A stretch of 64,000 bases of DNA from Coptis chinensis (Eukaryota > Streptophyta > Magnoliopsida > Ranunculales > Ranunculaceae), in the NCBI GenBank assembly GCA_015680905.1, contig CM027379.1:28352501-28416500 (forward strand), written 5' to 3'. A program made the translations under genes and the position numbers. The notes under the pieces are model-generated. The model worked only from the letters and a program-made list of their open reading frames with translations. It did not search any database and was not told where the DNA came from. Of this stretch, positions 48,901 to 60,361 are shown in pieces. The number at the start of each line of letters is the position of its first letter. The first letter of the stretch is position 1.

Positions 48901-49305
48901 AGACGGTGAGAAACTAACTTTCTTCATGAACAGATGGATGCTTCTTTGTGAAAAGAGTAGAATGATCCTTGGTGAATTTTTCGCTTTTTTGTCCATTTGG
49001 TTTTGAACGTCGGGTAAAAGAAGTAGTTCAACAGGCCAGGACTCCAATCGTTAAAATGCATTTACTCTCTTATTACCGAACTAACTTTAATTCTAATCGG
49101 GTATTGAAAGTCCCAATGAGAGAACGAAAGGTTTCTATCTATTCAGTTTCCATAATTAAGACTCTAATTAATTCCTAATTTATTGCCTCTAATCGTGCTA
49201 ATCTTGCATTACAACGCGTCCTTGGCTCCCGGCCTTCAATTTATACCCCCTTAAAACGAATCCCAGTCATTGGTCATAAAACTTTCCTCCCTTGTTATAT
49301 TGATA

Positions 49306-49679
49306 GTTTGGGATTTCGGAATTCTCAGAATTCCGAAAAATTCAAAAATCGAAATTCATCAAAATTTGACCCCTATTATATTCAGAATTACGATTGATTT
49401 CGGAATAATCAATATTTCAACTATACTAGCCACTGTGCACGTGGTACCTATGTGGGCTCCACTGAGTTTTTTAAAAAAAATTATAAACATTAAATTACTA
49501 TTTTACCTCTCTAAAAACCCCAAAAAATTGGAAATTACCAAATTGCCCATGGGACATACACCAAAACACTGTTACTCAACCCCCACATTTTTCTATATGT
49601 TAAAGGTATTTGAAATTCCGATTTTTTGAAAAACAGAAATATTAGGCGGAATTCTGAGATTTCGTTCAGAATCACAAAC
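49306..49679. mobile_element. Candidate MITE upstream of the receptor-kinase pseudogene
   Basis: The left end GTTTGGGATT ... TCTCAGAATTCCG matches the complement of the right end (GTTTGTGATT ... TCTCAGAATTCCG), and further inside TTCAAAAATCGAAATT pairs with a TTCAAAAAATCGGAATTT complement. That gives about 374 bp with long imperfect inverted ends. I see no clear target duplication, so the class and exact borders are open. It sits where the receptor kinase's signal peptide should be. Confidence 0.5.
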
Positions 49680-50788
49680 ACTGTATATTTAATGGACTTA
49701 CTGAAATCAGGCTCAGCAGTAGTCACTATTTCTTCAACAAACGGATCTGATCGTCTTGCGTTACTTGCATTCAAGTCTCATTTACTTGATCTAATGGACG
49801 TATTAAAATCATGAAATGACTCAATCCACTACTGTCAATGGAGAGGAGTCACATGCGGCCATCGACACCGTGATCGAGTCACTATGTTGAACCTACAATC
49901 ACAAAAACTGGAAGGTACCCTCTCTCCTTTTATAGGGAACCTCACCTTCCTTAGAGTAATCGCCCTTACTAACAACGGCTTCAAAGGTGAAATACCGCAG
50001 GAAATTGGTTGACTGTTTCGTCTAAAAAAACTCTCTCTCAATAATAACTCTTTTGTTGGTGAAATCCCAACCAATCTTACTCGTTGTTCTAACTTGATAT
50101 TTATCAATCTCGTTGACAACAAGCTATATGGGAACATTCCTGTTGAACTTTCCCATCTAAGAAAACTTCAGGGATTGGGTCTGGAAAAGAATGACATCAC
50201 TGGACACATCCCACCATCTCTTGGGAACCTATCCTCTCTTATTGAACTTAGCCTTACAACAAGCCATTTAGAGGGAAGCATTCCTGATAACTTATGTCAA
50301 CTTTCGCACTTGGAATTCTTTAGTGTGGGTGGAAACAATCTCACAGGTGAGGTTCCATCTTGCCTTTACAACAACTCCAACTTAAAAGTTTTTCATGTTT
50401 CTGATAATAAACTACAGGGACGTCTTCCCCCCAATATTGGCCTTACTCTTCCAAACGTTTGGGGGTTGTATTTGGCAGTAAACACGTTTAAAGGCCTTAT
50501 CCCAGTTTCGTTATTCAACGCCACAAGACTTGAAGTTATTGAGTTTTATTCAAATAATTTCTCTGGTTCAGTGCCAACATATTTTGGAAGGTTGTCAGTT
50601 CTTCGCATAGTAAATTTCGGCCGTAACCAACTAGGAACCAAAGTTGGAGATGATTTGAAATTCATAACTTCTCTAACCAATTGTAGCAATTTAATGCTAA
50701 TATGGCGGCTAATTATTTCCCAGGTCTTCTTCCAGATTCTATATCCAATCTATCCAGAACACTTAAACGGTTATCTCTAGGGCACAAT

Positions 50789-50989
50789 TATTAGAGAAAT
50801 CTTAACAATGTAATAAAGTAGTTTAGAAATAATTTCTAAACTGTTTTCTGTTAGGCTGTTATGCCAGTTGTCTGTTCTGTTATAGTTAAGTTAGGATTCT
50901 ATTTCTGTACAAGTATATAAACACTGATTAGCTTGTAATAATTCATTCAACAAAATTATAATTTTCATACAGAATCTCAAATCTCTTCA
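50789..50989 (+). repeat. 5' LTR of the copia element
   Basis: The 201-bp LTR starts TATTAGAGAAATC, lacking the TG seen before TATTAG in the 3' copy, and ends TCTCTTCA. A TATA-like GTATATAAACAC lies near 50920. Confidence 0.88.
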
Positions 50990-51287
50990 TGGTATCAGAG
51001 CAGCAACCATGCGGTCTTCTTCTTCGATCCACTTCTGCCATTAAAGCTTCAAAGCTAAGCTTCTTCAATTGTTAATTTCAATACTTAGTAGTTATTGAAA
51101 AGATCTATGCAAATTTGATTTCAATTACTTGTTCAATTCGATTCAAAACCTAGAAGTTCAATTTGATTCAATTCTTTTATCTCAAATATCAATTTTTCTT
51201 TTTTAAAACTTCAATTCAGTTCGTATTATCTTCTCTTCGATTTCAGTATAAATCTTGTTTCAAGTTCATATCTGTTTCAAGTCAAAT

Positions 51288-52410
51288 ATGAATACTAAAG
51301 ATTCAATCTCTTCGTTAGTCATCAATATCACAAATTTTGTTCCTGTTAAACTCAACATAGAGAACTTTCTCATTTGGAGACAACTATTTCTTCCTCTTAT
51401 TCGAAGTTTTGATCTTGGTTCTTACCTTGATGGCTCTTTTTCTTGTCCTGAAAAATTCAAGAAAGATGCTCAAGGTGTAATTACAAATGTTGTTAATCCC
51501 AAATACACTGAGTGGATTAGAACTGATCAAACACTCATGATTTGGATCAATTCGACTTTATCAGAATCAGTGTTACCTTATACTGTTGGTGCACCTAATG
51601 CTAGAGGTCTTTGGATAACACTAGAAACTCGATTTGCTCATATATCAAGGTCTCATGTAATTCAATTGAAAGAAAGACTTCAAACTGTTAGTAAATGAAA
51701 CAAGTCAATGGCTGAATATCTTCAAAGTGTTAAAGGGATATGTGATGCACTAGCTGCTGCTGGAGAACCAGTTCATGATAGTGATGGAATATTCCATATT
51801 TTAAGAGCCTTACCAAAAGGATATGAGGCATTTGCCACTTCAGCTAGGATGCATTTACAGGACTTAACTTTGGATTCTCTACACAGTTTGATTCTTAGTG
51901 AGGAAATTGCTATTCAAAGCAGACAGAGAAATATTCTTACTTCAGATAATGGTGCTCAAGCCTTAATTTGTTGCAATGCAAGGCAACTTTCACAGTCAAG
52001 GAAGAGGGAGTTTCTCATATTTAAGAGGAAACAATTACAACAGAGGAAGAGGAAACTTTAATCAGTTCACTTCATCAAATTTCAACAATGGTGCATCCTC
52101 AAGTAACAACAACTTCTCAAATGGAACTTCAAATTATAACAACAATGGCACTAGACCAGTGTGTCAAATCTGCAACAAAGTTGGACATCTTGCAATTGAC
52201 TGTCATAATCGCATGAATCATCCTTTTGCAGGCAAGATTCCACCTCAAAAGCTATCTGCTATGATAGCAGAAAGAGCAGCCTACAACACTTATTCCTCCT
52301 TCTACAATGAGAATTTCAATCCTGATGATAACTACAACACACCATCAAATGACAACTCTGCTTCTGCATTCTATGCTTCATCTGGCCCTCACACAAACAC
52401 TGCTTATTAT
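51288..52410 (+). pseudogene. Copia gag
   Basis: The ATG at 51288 gives MNTKDSISSLVINITNFVPV and then the gag core (NFLIWRQLFLPLIRSF, LMIWINSTLSESVLPYTVG, HVIQLKERLQTVSK). A TGA at 51696 and a frame change near 51980 interrupt it. The nucleocapsid part is Asn/Ser/Gly-rich with one zinc knuckle CQICNKVGHLAIDC (CX2CX4HX4C). Confidence 0.85.
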
Positions 52411-52413
52411 ACT

Positions 52414-52590
52414 GGAAATGGTGCTTACAACTCACAGTTCAATGGAGCAAATGCATCTACTTCTTATGGAAATGGTGCTTACAACTCACAGTTCAATGGA
52501 GCAAATGCATCTACTTCTTATGGAAATGGTGATAACTACAACACACCTTACAACTCACAATTCAATGGAGCAAATGCATCTACTTCTTAT
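52414..52590 (+). repeat. In-frame 54-bp minisatellite between the copia zinc knuckle and protease
   Basis: Three copies begin GGAAATGGTG at 52414, 52468 and 52522; the third carries a short insertion. Each encodes YNSQFNGANASTSYG-type repeats. Because 54 is a multiple of three, the frame to the protease is kept. Confidence 0.85.
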
Positions 52591-55500
52591 GGACAAAGTT
52601 CAGCTCAGCCAACTCAATGGTTTGCAGACACTGGTGCAACTAATCATGTAATAGCTGATCTCAATAATCTTTCTCTGCATGAGGATTACAAAGGCAAGGA
52701 TGTAGTGACTATTGGAAATGGTAAATCTCTCACCATATCTAATATTGGTTACTCTTTAGTTCATCCTGCATCATCACACACAAACTTTGCTTTAAAAGAC
52801 ATTTTACATGTACCTCACCTTTCTCAAAATCTATTATCAGCCCATCGATTTACAACTGATAATAATTGTTCCATAACCTTTGACTCATTAAATGATGTTG
52901 TGAAGGACAACATCTCGGGGAAGATGCTTTTCCAAGGACCACATAGACATGGTCTATATCCCTTCAAGCTCTTTCCTCATAAAAAGCTTCACTCATCAGC
53001 ACAACCTTCTCAACAGCCTTCCTCACAACCTTCCAGTCCATGCACTTACATTGGTGAAAGGACTTCATCTGCTACTTGGCATGCTAGAATTGGCCATCCA
53101 TCTCTTGTTATTTTGAATAAAATTGTTACTTCAAATAATCTTCCTGTTGAAGGACATATTGTACCTGATTTCTGTACTTCATGTAAGCTTGGTAAAAGCA
53201 CAAAATTACCTTTTCTTTCATCAGATTCCAAATATAATAAACCATTGCATCTTGTTCATTGTGATCTTTGGGGTCCTGCTCCAGTGGCTTCTATCAATGG
53301 TTTTTTATACTATGCTAGTTTTGTTGATGATTATTCAAAATATTGTTAGATATATCCTATTCATAAAAAGTCTGATTTCTATTCTGTGTTTCAAATTTTC
53401 AAAACCATCAATGAAAACTTACTCAGCTCAAAACTTAAAATTCTCGGAAACGGATCAAATGTGAATTTACAAGTACAAAACTTGAGATTTATCTTCAACA
53501 ATCTGGTATTACACACCAGTTTTCTTGTGCTCACACACCTGAACAAAATGGTGTAGCTGAAAGGAAACACAAACACATTGTTGACATGGCTAGAACTCTT
53601 TTAGCTCATAGTGGTGTTCCTTTCATCTACTGGCCTGACCTTTTTCAATCTTGTGTTTTCCTCATTAACAAGTTACCATCCAAATCCCTTCAATACACTT
53701 CACCTTGGGAAACACTATTTCAAAAGTCACCTAATTATAATTTTCTCAAAGGCTATGGTTGTTCATGTTATCCTTGGCTTAGACCATATAACTCCAACAA
53801 ACTGCAACCTAGAAGTATTGAATGTACATTCATTGGTTACAGTCTTCAGCATCTTGGATACAAATGTTTAGATTCTAAAACTGGTAGAATCTATATTTCA
53901 AGGCATGTAGTATTTAATGAAAAATCATTTCCATTCAAAAACTCACCACTTTTATCTTCTGCTTCCTCTCCCTGCTTATGTCCTCATGATATTTATGTCC
54001 CATATGTCTCTACTTCCATTCCTACTAACACACCATCAACTTCTATTCAAAATGCATCAGCATCTGAACATATTCCAATTCCTACTTCTCCTCTACAGTC
54101 CACTTCACAACATCACTCTTTAACTCCTCATCACTTACCTGTTAAACTTAATTCTGAACAATTCACCTCTTCTTAACAGTCATCACAAAATTCAACTTCT
54201 TCAGCTTCAACACACAACATTATTCCATCACCTCCTCCATAACTAGTGCAAAATCCTAATCAACATACCATGATCACTCGAGCCAAAAATGGTGTACACA
54301 AACCAAAGAAAGTACTTATCACCACAAAATATCCCATGACTGCTTTTACATCATCACTTCAGTCTTTACCAGAAGTTCCAACAAGTCACATTCAGGCAAT
54401 GAAGAATTCTCAATGGAGGCAAGCAATGACAGAGGAATTTAATGCTCTACAACAAACTGGTACATGGTCCTTAGTTCCATTTGATCCTTTATATAATTTG
54501 ATTGGAGCTAAGTGGGTTTTCAGGCTTAAACTACACTCTGACAATTCCATTCAAAATTTTAAAGCTAGATTAGTTACCAAAGGATATCATCAACAACCTG
54601 GAATTGATTTTAGTGAAACCTTTAGTCCAGTTGTCAAGCCTCAGACTATCAGAATAGTCTAGCTTTTGCAGTTCAATATGGTTGGAAGCTTAAATAACTA
54701 GATGTGTGTAATGCATTTCTACATGGGCATCTTCAAGAAGAAGTATTTATGGTTCAACCACCAGGTTTTGTTGATCCTACAAAACCTACACATGTGTGCA
54801 AGTTACACAAGTCTCTCTATGGCCTAAAACAAGCACCTCGTGCTTGGTATGCTGAATTACATCAAGCTCTCCTCAGTCTGCAGTTTGAAACTTCATCAGT
54901 AGACACTTCTCTTTTTGTCAAGTCTGTTGGTACAGACATTATCATCCTTTTAGTATATGTTGATGATATAATACTTACTGGCAGTTCTGAAGCACTGATT
55001 CAAGAAGTCACTCATCAGCTGAGTAAGAAATTCTCTATGAAGGATCTTGGTAAGCTAAATTATTTCCTCGGTCTTGAAGTTCACAGAAAAGCAGATTCTT
55101 TACATCTTTGTTAAGCCAAATATCTAGAGAACTTGTTCAGAAAGCTAAAATGGATAGAGCCAAGCCACTTTATACACCATGTACAAGTTTTAAACTTGAC
55201 TCTGAATCAGGAGATATCTATGATGATCCTTCCTTATACATATCATTAGTTGGAGGATTACAATACTTAGTCTGGACAAGGCCTGATATTAGCTTTGTAG
55301 TAAATCAGGTCTCACAATTCATGCATGCTCCAAGGACATCTCATTTCAGTGCAGTTAAAAGAATACTTAGATACATCAAAGGCACTTTAAGTTATGGTGT
55401 TTGTTTCAAAAGTGGACCACAACAACTTATATCCTATTCTGATGCTGATTGGGCTGGCTCTCCACATGACAGGAGATCAACAAGTGGTTATATTGTATTC

Positions 55501-55899
55501 TTGGGAAACTATCCAATAACATGGTCAGCAAAGAAACAATCAACAGTAGCAAGATCCTCTACTGAAGCAGAGTACAGATCCTTGGCTCACACAGCTGTAG
55601 AACTCTATTTTCTCAATTAGATACTTCTCAGTCTTAAAGTGCACATTAAGGATTCTCCAATCATCTGGTGTGACAATATAAGTTCCATTGCTCTTGCTTA
55701 TAATCCAATATTTCATGCCAGAACTAAGCATGTGGAAGTTGACTACCATTACATTCGTGAACTGGTGACTAGTAAAGTGTTGCAGGTCAAGTACTTGTGC
55801 ACTCAAGATCAAGTAGCTGACATCTTTACAAAAGGTCTCACATCTGCCAAATTTCAAGCATTAACGTACAAGCTCTCAGTGTTGCCACTTCCAGCTTGA
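52591..55899 (+). pseudogene. Copia pol: protease, integrase, RT, RNase H
   Basis: Protease: QWFADTGATNHVIADL (about 52618). Pre-integrase and integrase: ATWHARIGHPSLVILNKIV, FCTSCKLGKSTKLPF, FVDDYSKYC followed by TAG (53347), then HTPEQNGVAERKHKHIVD after a frameshift near 53450. RT: WRQAMTEEFNALQQTGTWSL, GAKWVFRLKL, a stop near 54660, [33 protein letters not shown] and [11 protein letters not shown] (about 54957). RNase H: YSDADWAGSPHDRRSTSGYI, SSTEAEYRSLA, a TAG at 55618, CDNISSIALAYNP and ADIFTKGL, ending at 55899. At least five breaks make the polyprotein non-functional. Confidence 0.9.
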
Positions 55900-55904
55900 G
55901 GGGG

Positions 55905-56098
55905 TGTATTAGAGAAATCTTAACAATGTAATAAAGTAGTTTAGAAATAACTGTTTCTGTTAGGCTGTTATGCCAGCTGTCTGTTCTGTTATAGTTAAGT
56001 TAGGATTCTATTTTTGTACAAGTATATAAACACTAGTTAGCTTGTAATAATTCATTCAACAAAAATATAATTTTCAGACAGAATCTCAAATCTCTTCA
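55905..56098 (+). repeat. 3' LTR of the copia element
   Basis: It starts TGTATTAGAG directly after the purine tract TTGAGGGGG and ends TCTCTTCA before the ACAAT duplication. Confidence 0.9.
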
Positions 56099-57247
56099 AC
56101 AATAACATATACGGAAGTTTTCCTGTAGGAATTGACAATTTAGTTAACCTAGAAATATTGACTCTTGGCAACAATAATCTCACCGAGAACATCCTTGCAG
56201 ATATAGGTAAGCCCAACAGACTGACTTATTTATTTGCCAATGGAAATATGCTATCCGGACAAATTCCAACATCTGTCGAAAATATGACTCAACTGAGGCA
56301 ACTTGGTTTATCAGGTAACAGTCTTAGTGGAATCATTCCACCTACTCTTGGAAATTACCAAAACCTGGAATATCTCGATCTTTCTCAAAATAACCTCAAT
56401 GGTACGATACCCAAAGAAGTTTTTCGCCTTTCTTCCCTTACGATTGCCCTTTACTTGCAAGAGAATTCCCATACTAGTTCATTGCCACCACAAGTAGGTA
56501 ACTTGACCAATCGTGTAGAGTTATCAGTTTCTGGAAATAGATTGTCAGGCCGCATTCCGAACTCGCTTGGTTATTGTTTGAACCTTAAAGTCCTTGGCCT
56601 AGACAATAACATCTTTGAAGGAGAAATACCCAAATCATTGATTTCTTTAAGAGGTCTAGAAGGACTTGACCTTTCTCGTAACAACTTGTCAGGTGAGATC
56701 GATTCCAGAATACTTAGAGCGGCTTCCTCTTTCAAACTTGAATTTGTCCTTCAACCAATTTGAGGGACGAGTTCCAAACAATGGGGTTTTTGGTAACGCA
56801 AGCTTGTTTTCACTTGTTAGAAACGAAAACTTGTGCGGAGGAATATTAGAATTGAAGTTGCCTCCATGCACCCAAACAGGCATTCAGAAAACAAAGAAAA
56901 CTTCCATTCTGGTCAAAGTGATTGTTCATGTCATTGTTGGGAGCCTGTGTTTGCTTATGTTGTCGTGTGCTTTTCTTGTGTGTTACCGAAGAGCCATAGC
57001 AAAGAACATACCATCTTCAAAAGCAACGTTGTTCGACCAGTTTTATGAAAGGATCTCTTATGTAGAGCTCCTTAAAGCCACGAATGGATTCTCTACAGAC
57101 AATTTGCTTGGTGTTGGGAGTTATGGCTCAGTGTTTAAAGGTGTTATCCAAGACATGAACAGAGTTATTGTCGTGAAAGTTCTAAATCTTCAACAAGAAG
57201 GAGCTCTGTCAGTAACCTCCACTCTCAACCACTCGTGGCAGACCACG

Positions 57248-57669
57248 TGTACGTTCTACACTACAGAGCACGTGTCCACATGGCCACACGTCCTACTACA
57301 GCTCGTCCCACAACATCAGATCGTACCAATGACCCAACACCCAGGTTGTCACCAGCAACAGTTACAACCATTCATAGAAAGATATCAACTAGCACAATCT
57401 TGGAGCTCAATCAACGCCACAATCAAGGAAACATTAACTTTGTAACAGCACATTAATGGTGAGTCATCAAGATAGCACACAAGGTGGGTCTGCAATCCAT
57501 AACGGTTCAATGACACATCTATAAATAGAGAGAGATGAACTACGTAAGGCTTGATTCAAGTTTACCCTGAGAAACTTGATACGTAGGCAACTCTTATCCC
57601 AAGAAGAGTGCAGCCATTCCCTATCCAACAAATCATCAGGTCGTAGTCCTAAAGTAACCAACATTTACA
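57248..57669 (+). repeat. 5' LTR of element D
   Basis: It starts TGTACGTTCTACACTAC, has the TATA box TCTATAAATAGAGAG near 57520 and ends ACATTTACA. The primer-binding-site-like TGGCGTCGTCTGTCGG begins at 57671. Confidence 0.88.
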
Positions 57670-57752
57670 TTGGCGTCGTCTGTCGGTTCATTTCCTTAAG
57701 AAAAGAACAACCACTCTTTTCTCAAGCCCACGAAGCTAGTTAGAAAAATCAC

Positions 57753-58603
57753 AATGGAGCCCAATCTACAAGCATTGGCATACCAGATGAAGACACTCCA
57801 AGAAGCCTTCATCACTTTACAACAAGAAAACTAGACAATGTGAGAGCAGGTTAACTCCAATGCCAACAATGGCACCACAAAAGCCGGGGAGCACAACACT
57901 GTTGCAGCCCTAACCAACACCACCAATCAGCGTTTAGAAGATTTTGTGCAAAAACTAGAGAAGTCAAGCGAAAGAGCTAGTGTGGTCCAGATCGCTTAGA
58001 AGATGCTAGAGATGTACAAAGCATCACCATTCATCCAAGATATCCGAGACAAACAACCTCCTTCAGAGTTCATCCAACCAAAGTTTTGCCAGACGACGGC
58101 GGTACCTCCTGCCCAAGCGAGCACGAGCTTCGCTTCGCAAATAAATCCTAGCACTCTATAGTCATCGACTACGACTACGAAGTGCAAACTTTTTCCGGCC
58201 CGGTTTAAAGGGCGGAGCAATAGGCGGTTTTACACACTCCCTCCAGATTCGATCAACAACCCGACAAGCTTCCGAGGCGTTAAGTAGCGAGTTAGATCCA
58301 TAATGAAAGAAGCGCGCCGACTTGGACTCCTTGTTTCAGCTCAAGCAAGCTCATGGAGAAACGATCCGAACTTTCCTAGGACGTTTTAAGAAGGACCTCC
58401 TCTCACTGGAGTCAGGACTCAGTGACGGTTTTGCAATTTCTGGGTTCACAGACGCCCTCTTGGACGACTCCGACCTAGCAGGGTCCCTCATGCGCAACAA
58501 GCCAGACACCTCAGCCGACCTGTATCACAGAGTTGACAAATACATCAAGTACGAAGAGTGGATGCATGGCCAAGCACAAAAGCAAATAAGTCCTCGCAAT
58601 TAG
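57753..58603 (+). pseudogene. Element D gag remnant
   Basis: The ATG at 57753 reads MEPNLQALAYQMKTLQEAFI. Stops occur at about 57834, 57840 and 57999 and frameshifts in 58080-58320, where a degraded FPARFKG ... LPPDSINN stretch is still visible. The end is cleaner: LDSLFQLKQAHGETIRTFLG, RFKKDLLSLESGLSDG and LYHRVDKYIKYEEW, closely matching element A gag. The Cys/His segment is missing because the deletion begins soon after. Confidence 0.8.
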
Positions 58604-59535
58604 CAACGAGCCAGACCCCAAGGAAAGTAACAACAACAACAACAAGAGATCCAACGCCAGCAAGGGAATTGATCAACATAGCCAGCCTATGGCCGTTCCA
58701 CATGTGGGGGCTAAACATCATGGGACCGTTCATCCCGCAAAAGAAATCAGGGATCAAATACATCCTAGTAGCCACAGATTACTTCACCAAGTGGGTTGAA
58801 GCAATCCCACTAGTCCAAGTCAAGGAAGTCAACGTAATCAACTTCATCTGGACCAATATCATCACTAGATTTGATCTACCCCACACCCTAGTCATGGACA
58901 ACGGAACACAATTTGCTGGCACTCAAGTCAAGGATTTTCTACAAAAATGGCGCATCACACAAACATTTTCTACACCTAGATATGCACAAAGCAATGGCCA
59001 AGAAGAGGCCACCAACAAGGCCATCAAAGAAAACCTCCAAAAGAAGCTGGAGAGCAAGAAAAACCAATGGCCATAGCAACTTGAAAATATTCTATGGGCA
59101 TACAGAACAACAGCTAGATCTAGTACAAATGAGTCTCCTTTCACACTTTGCTTTGGAACGGAAGCAATGATACCATCAGAACTCACAATCACAACTACAC
59201 ATTATGACATTGTTGAATCAGGAGTCAATGACAACATCTTGGCAAAAGAAGTGGATCTCCTAGAAGAATGTAGAGAAACTGTCGCAATATTCCTAGCTCG
59301 GTACCACCAAACAATCCAGCGTTCTTACAACAAGAAGGGCATCCCAAAATCTTTCCAAGCTAGCGACCTAGTCCTCAAAAAGACTTTAGCACCAGCCAAG
59401 CTCTACCCAACATGGGAGGGCCCCTACATTGTTGACAAAGTCGTTGGGAATGGCGCATATTAGACCAAAACCCAGCTAGGTGATAGGCTTCCCCGACCTT
59501 GGAATACAGCTCTCCTCAAACGCTTTTATCAATAA
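58604..59535 (+). pseudogene. Element D integrase
   Basis: About 60 bp after the gag remnant the frame enters LINIASLWPFHMWGLNIMGP, DYFTKWVEAIPL, VMDNGTQFAGTQVKDFL and SNGQEEATNK, the integrase core with the expected acidic residues. A TAG at 59074 replaces the Gln of NQWPxQLEN. The tail ENILWAYRTT..., WEGPYIVDKVVGNGAY, a TAG at 59461 and LLKRFYQ close the region. The zinc-binding N-terminus and everything between gag and integrase core are absent. Confidence 0.85.
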
Positions 59536-60361
59536 GTTTTTCTCCAAGTACATAAGTCAATATGAATGAATTCTCATCAACATTGTGAGTACAACTATCA
59601 TTTTTGCATTACATGAGCACCTTGCATTTCACACTGCGTAGCCCGACCTAAGACATCACAATATCAGGTCGGATATCAAAGATGGAATCCAGAACGACTC
59701 AACAACAGCCACGTAGTGGTTAATTTTCAATCAATTCAAACCAAGGTCCCCTAAAAGGACCTTAAACCAACTTAAACACCAACACCAAGGTTAAGTATGG
59801 TTCAACTGTAATTGTCACTCAAAGGCCAATTATCAAACAAAATTCTATCTAGGGGACCCCAAAAGGACCCCAAGTCAACTTACTTACAAAGGGTTTAAGA
59901 CAGACTCAAATATAATGGCCACTCAAAGGCTAATTATATCAATCAGAAGTTCCCCCAAAAGAAACGAATCAAGGCGTACACCTAGGGACAAGACGAAGTC
60001 TAGGTGCCAACTACTCAAATACATCAGGTCGTACTCAAACGTTCTACGACCTGTGACAAAAGACGACCTAGCAAAGTCAAGCAGTCCATCAGGACTAGTA
60101 CTACGTAGCACAGGTCGTCAAACAACAAATCAGCCAAAACAAAAGCAATCACATGCATACTTCAAGCCGACTTCAACAAGTAAGTAATTTAAATATTTCT
60201 AATTATAAAATCAGTTAGATACCGAGGCCCCCAGGTTATCCCGGGAAAACGACCTCAGTATCCCCATCAAAAATAATATTGTATCAGTATCAAGAACAAA
60301 GAGCTGTTTAAATATTGTTCAACGACCTCCCAACCCAAGAGCAAACACAAGACGTTCATAG
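59536..60361. repeat. Spacer of element D with degenerate repeats and AGGTCG dyads
   Basis: Two to three degenerate units of about 120 bp share GGTCCCCTAAAAGGACC / GGGGACCCCAAAAGGACC and CACTCAAAGGCCAATTAT. Perfect dyads occur: AGGTCGTA at 60026-60033 pairs with TACGACCT at 60045-60052. No sense frame with known similarity is present. Confidence 0.6.

Larger units (their letters stand above)
43982..49305. other. Intergenic AT-rich region with minor TE debris
   Basis: The OSB promoter lies at the left (GGGTTTTGGAGGG repeats near 44050, ATTTCGG repeats near 44440). A TE-like hairpin CCCGTGCCAAAGGCATGG lies near 44787. The rest has simple runs ((GGTTTT)n near 47640, (GA)n near 48860) and no frame with recognisable similarity, apart from the RNase H-like fragment and the duplicated segment listed separately. 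Confidence 0.45.
50789..56098 (+). mobile_element. Ty1/copia retrotransposon (Ale/Retrofit-like) inside the receptor kinase
   Basis: LTRs of about 200 bp lie at 50789-50989 and 55905-56098; the 5-bp duplication ACAAT is at 50784-50788 and 56099-56103. Removing the element restores the LRR frame (LSLGHN|NIYGSFPVG). The primer-binding site TGGTATCAGAGC (50990) matches initiator tRNA-Met. The domain order gag, protease, integrase, RT, RNase H is that of copia. By eye the LTRs differ by about six substitutions and one indel of roughly 10 bp, so the insertion is fairly recent; still, gag-pol has several stops. Short LTRs and motif style suggest the Ale/Retrofit group, tentatively. Confidence 0.93.
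49690..57206 (+). pseudogene. LRR-XII receptor-like kinase pseudogene (EFR/Xa21-like), split by copia and cut by element E
   Basis: Reading resumes across the insertions: N-terminal cap NGSDRLALLAFKSHL, nonsense TGA where the conserved SSWND Trp should be (49812), CQWRGVTCGHRHRDRV, a second TGA in GEIPQEIG-stop-LFRL (about 50009), then LRRs from 50020 (FVGEIPTNLTRCSNLIFI and about ten more). A frameshift near 50690 precedes the copia element (50789-56098). LRRs continue from 56104 (IYGSFPVGIDNLVNLEIL) to about 56700, then another frameshift, the juxtamembrane Cys segment (NLCGGILELKLPPC), a transmembrane helix (VIVHVIVGSLCLLMLSCAFL) and the kinase start (GVGSYGSVFKG, VIVVKVLNLQ). The kinase ends at 57206, where element E begins. 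Intact relatives sense microbial peptides at the plasma membrane. Confidence 0.88.

Noticed and set aside
57207..57669. Taking 57207 as the start of the element D 5' LTR
   Set aside because: The first 41 bases have no match in the D 3' LTR; the CCACG duplication shows they belong to the LTR of element E.
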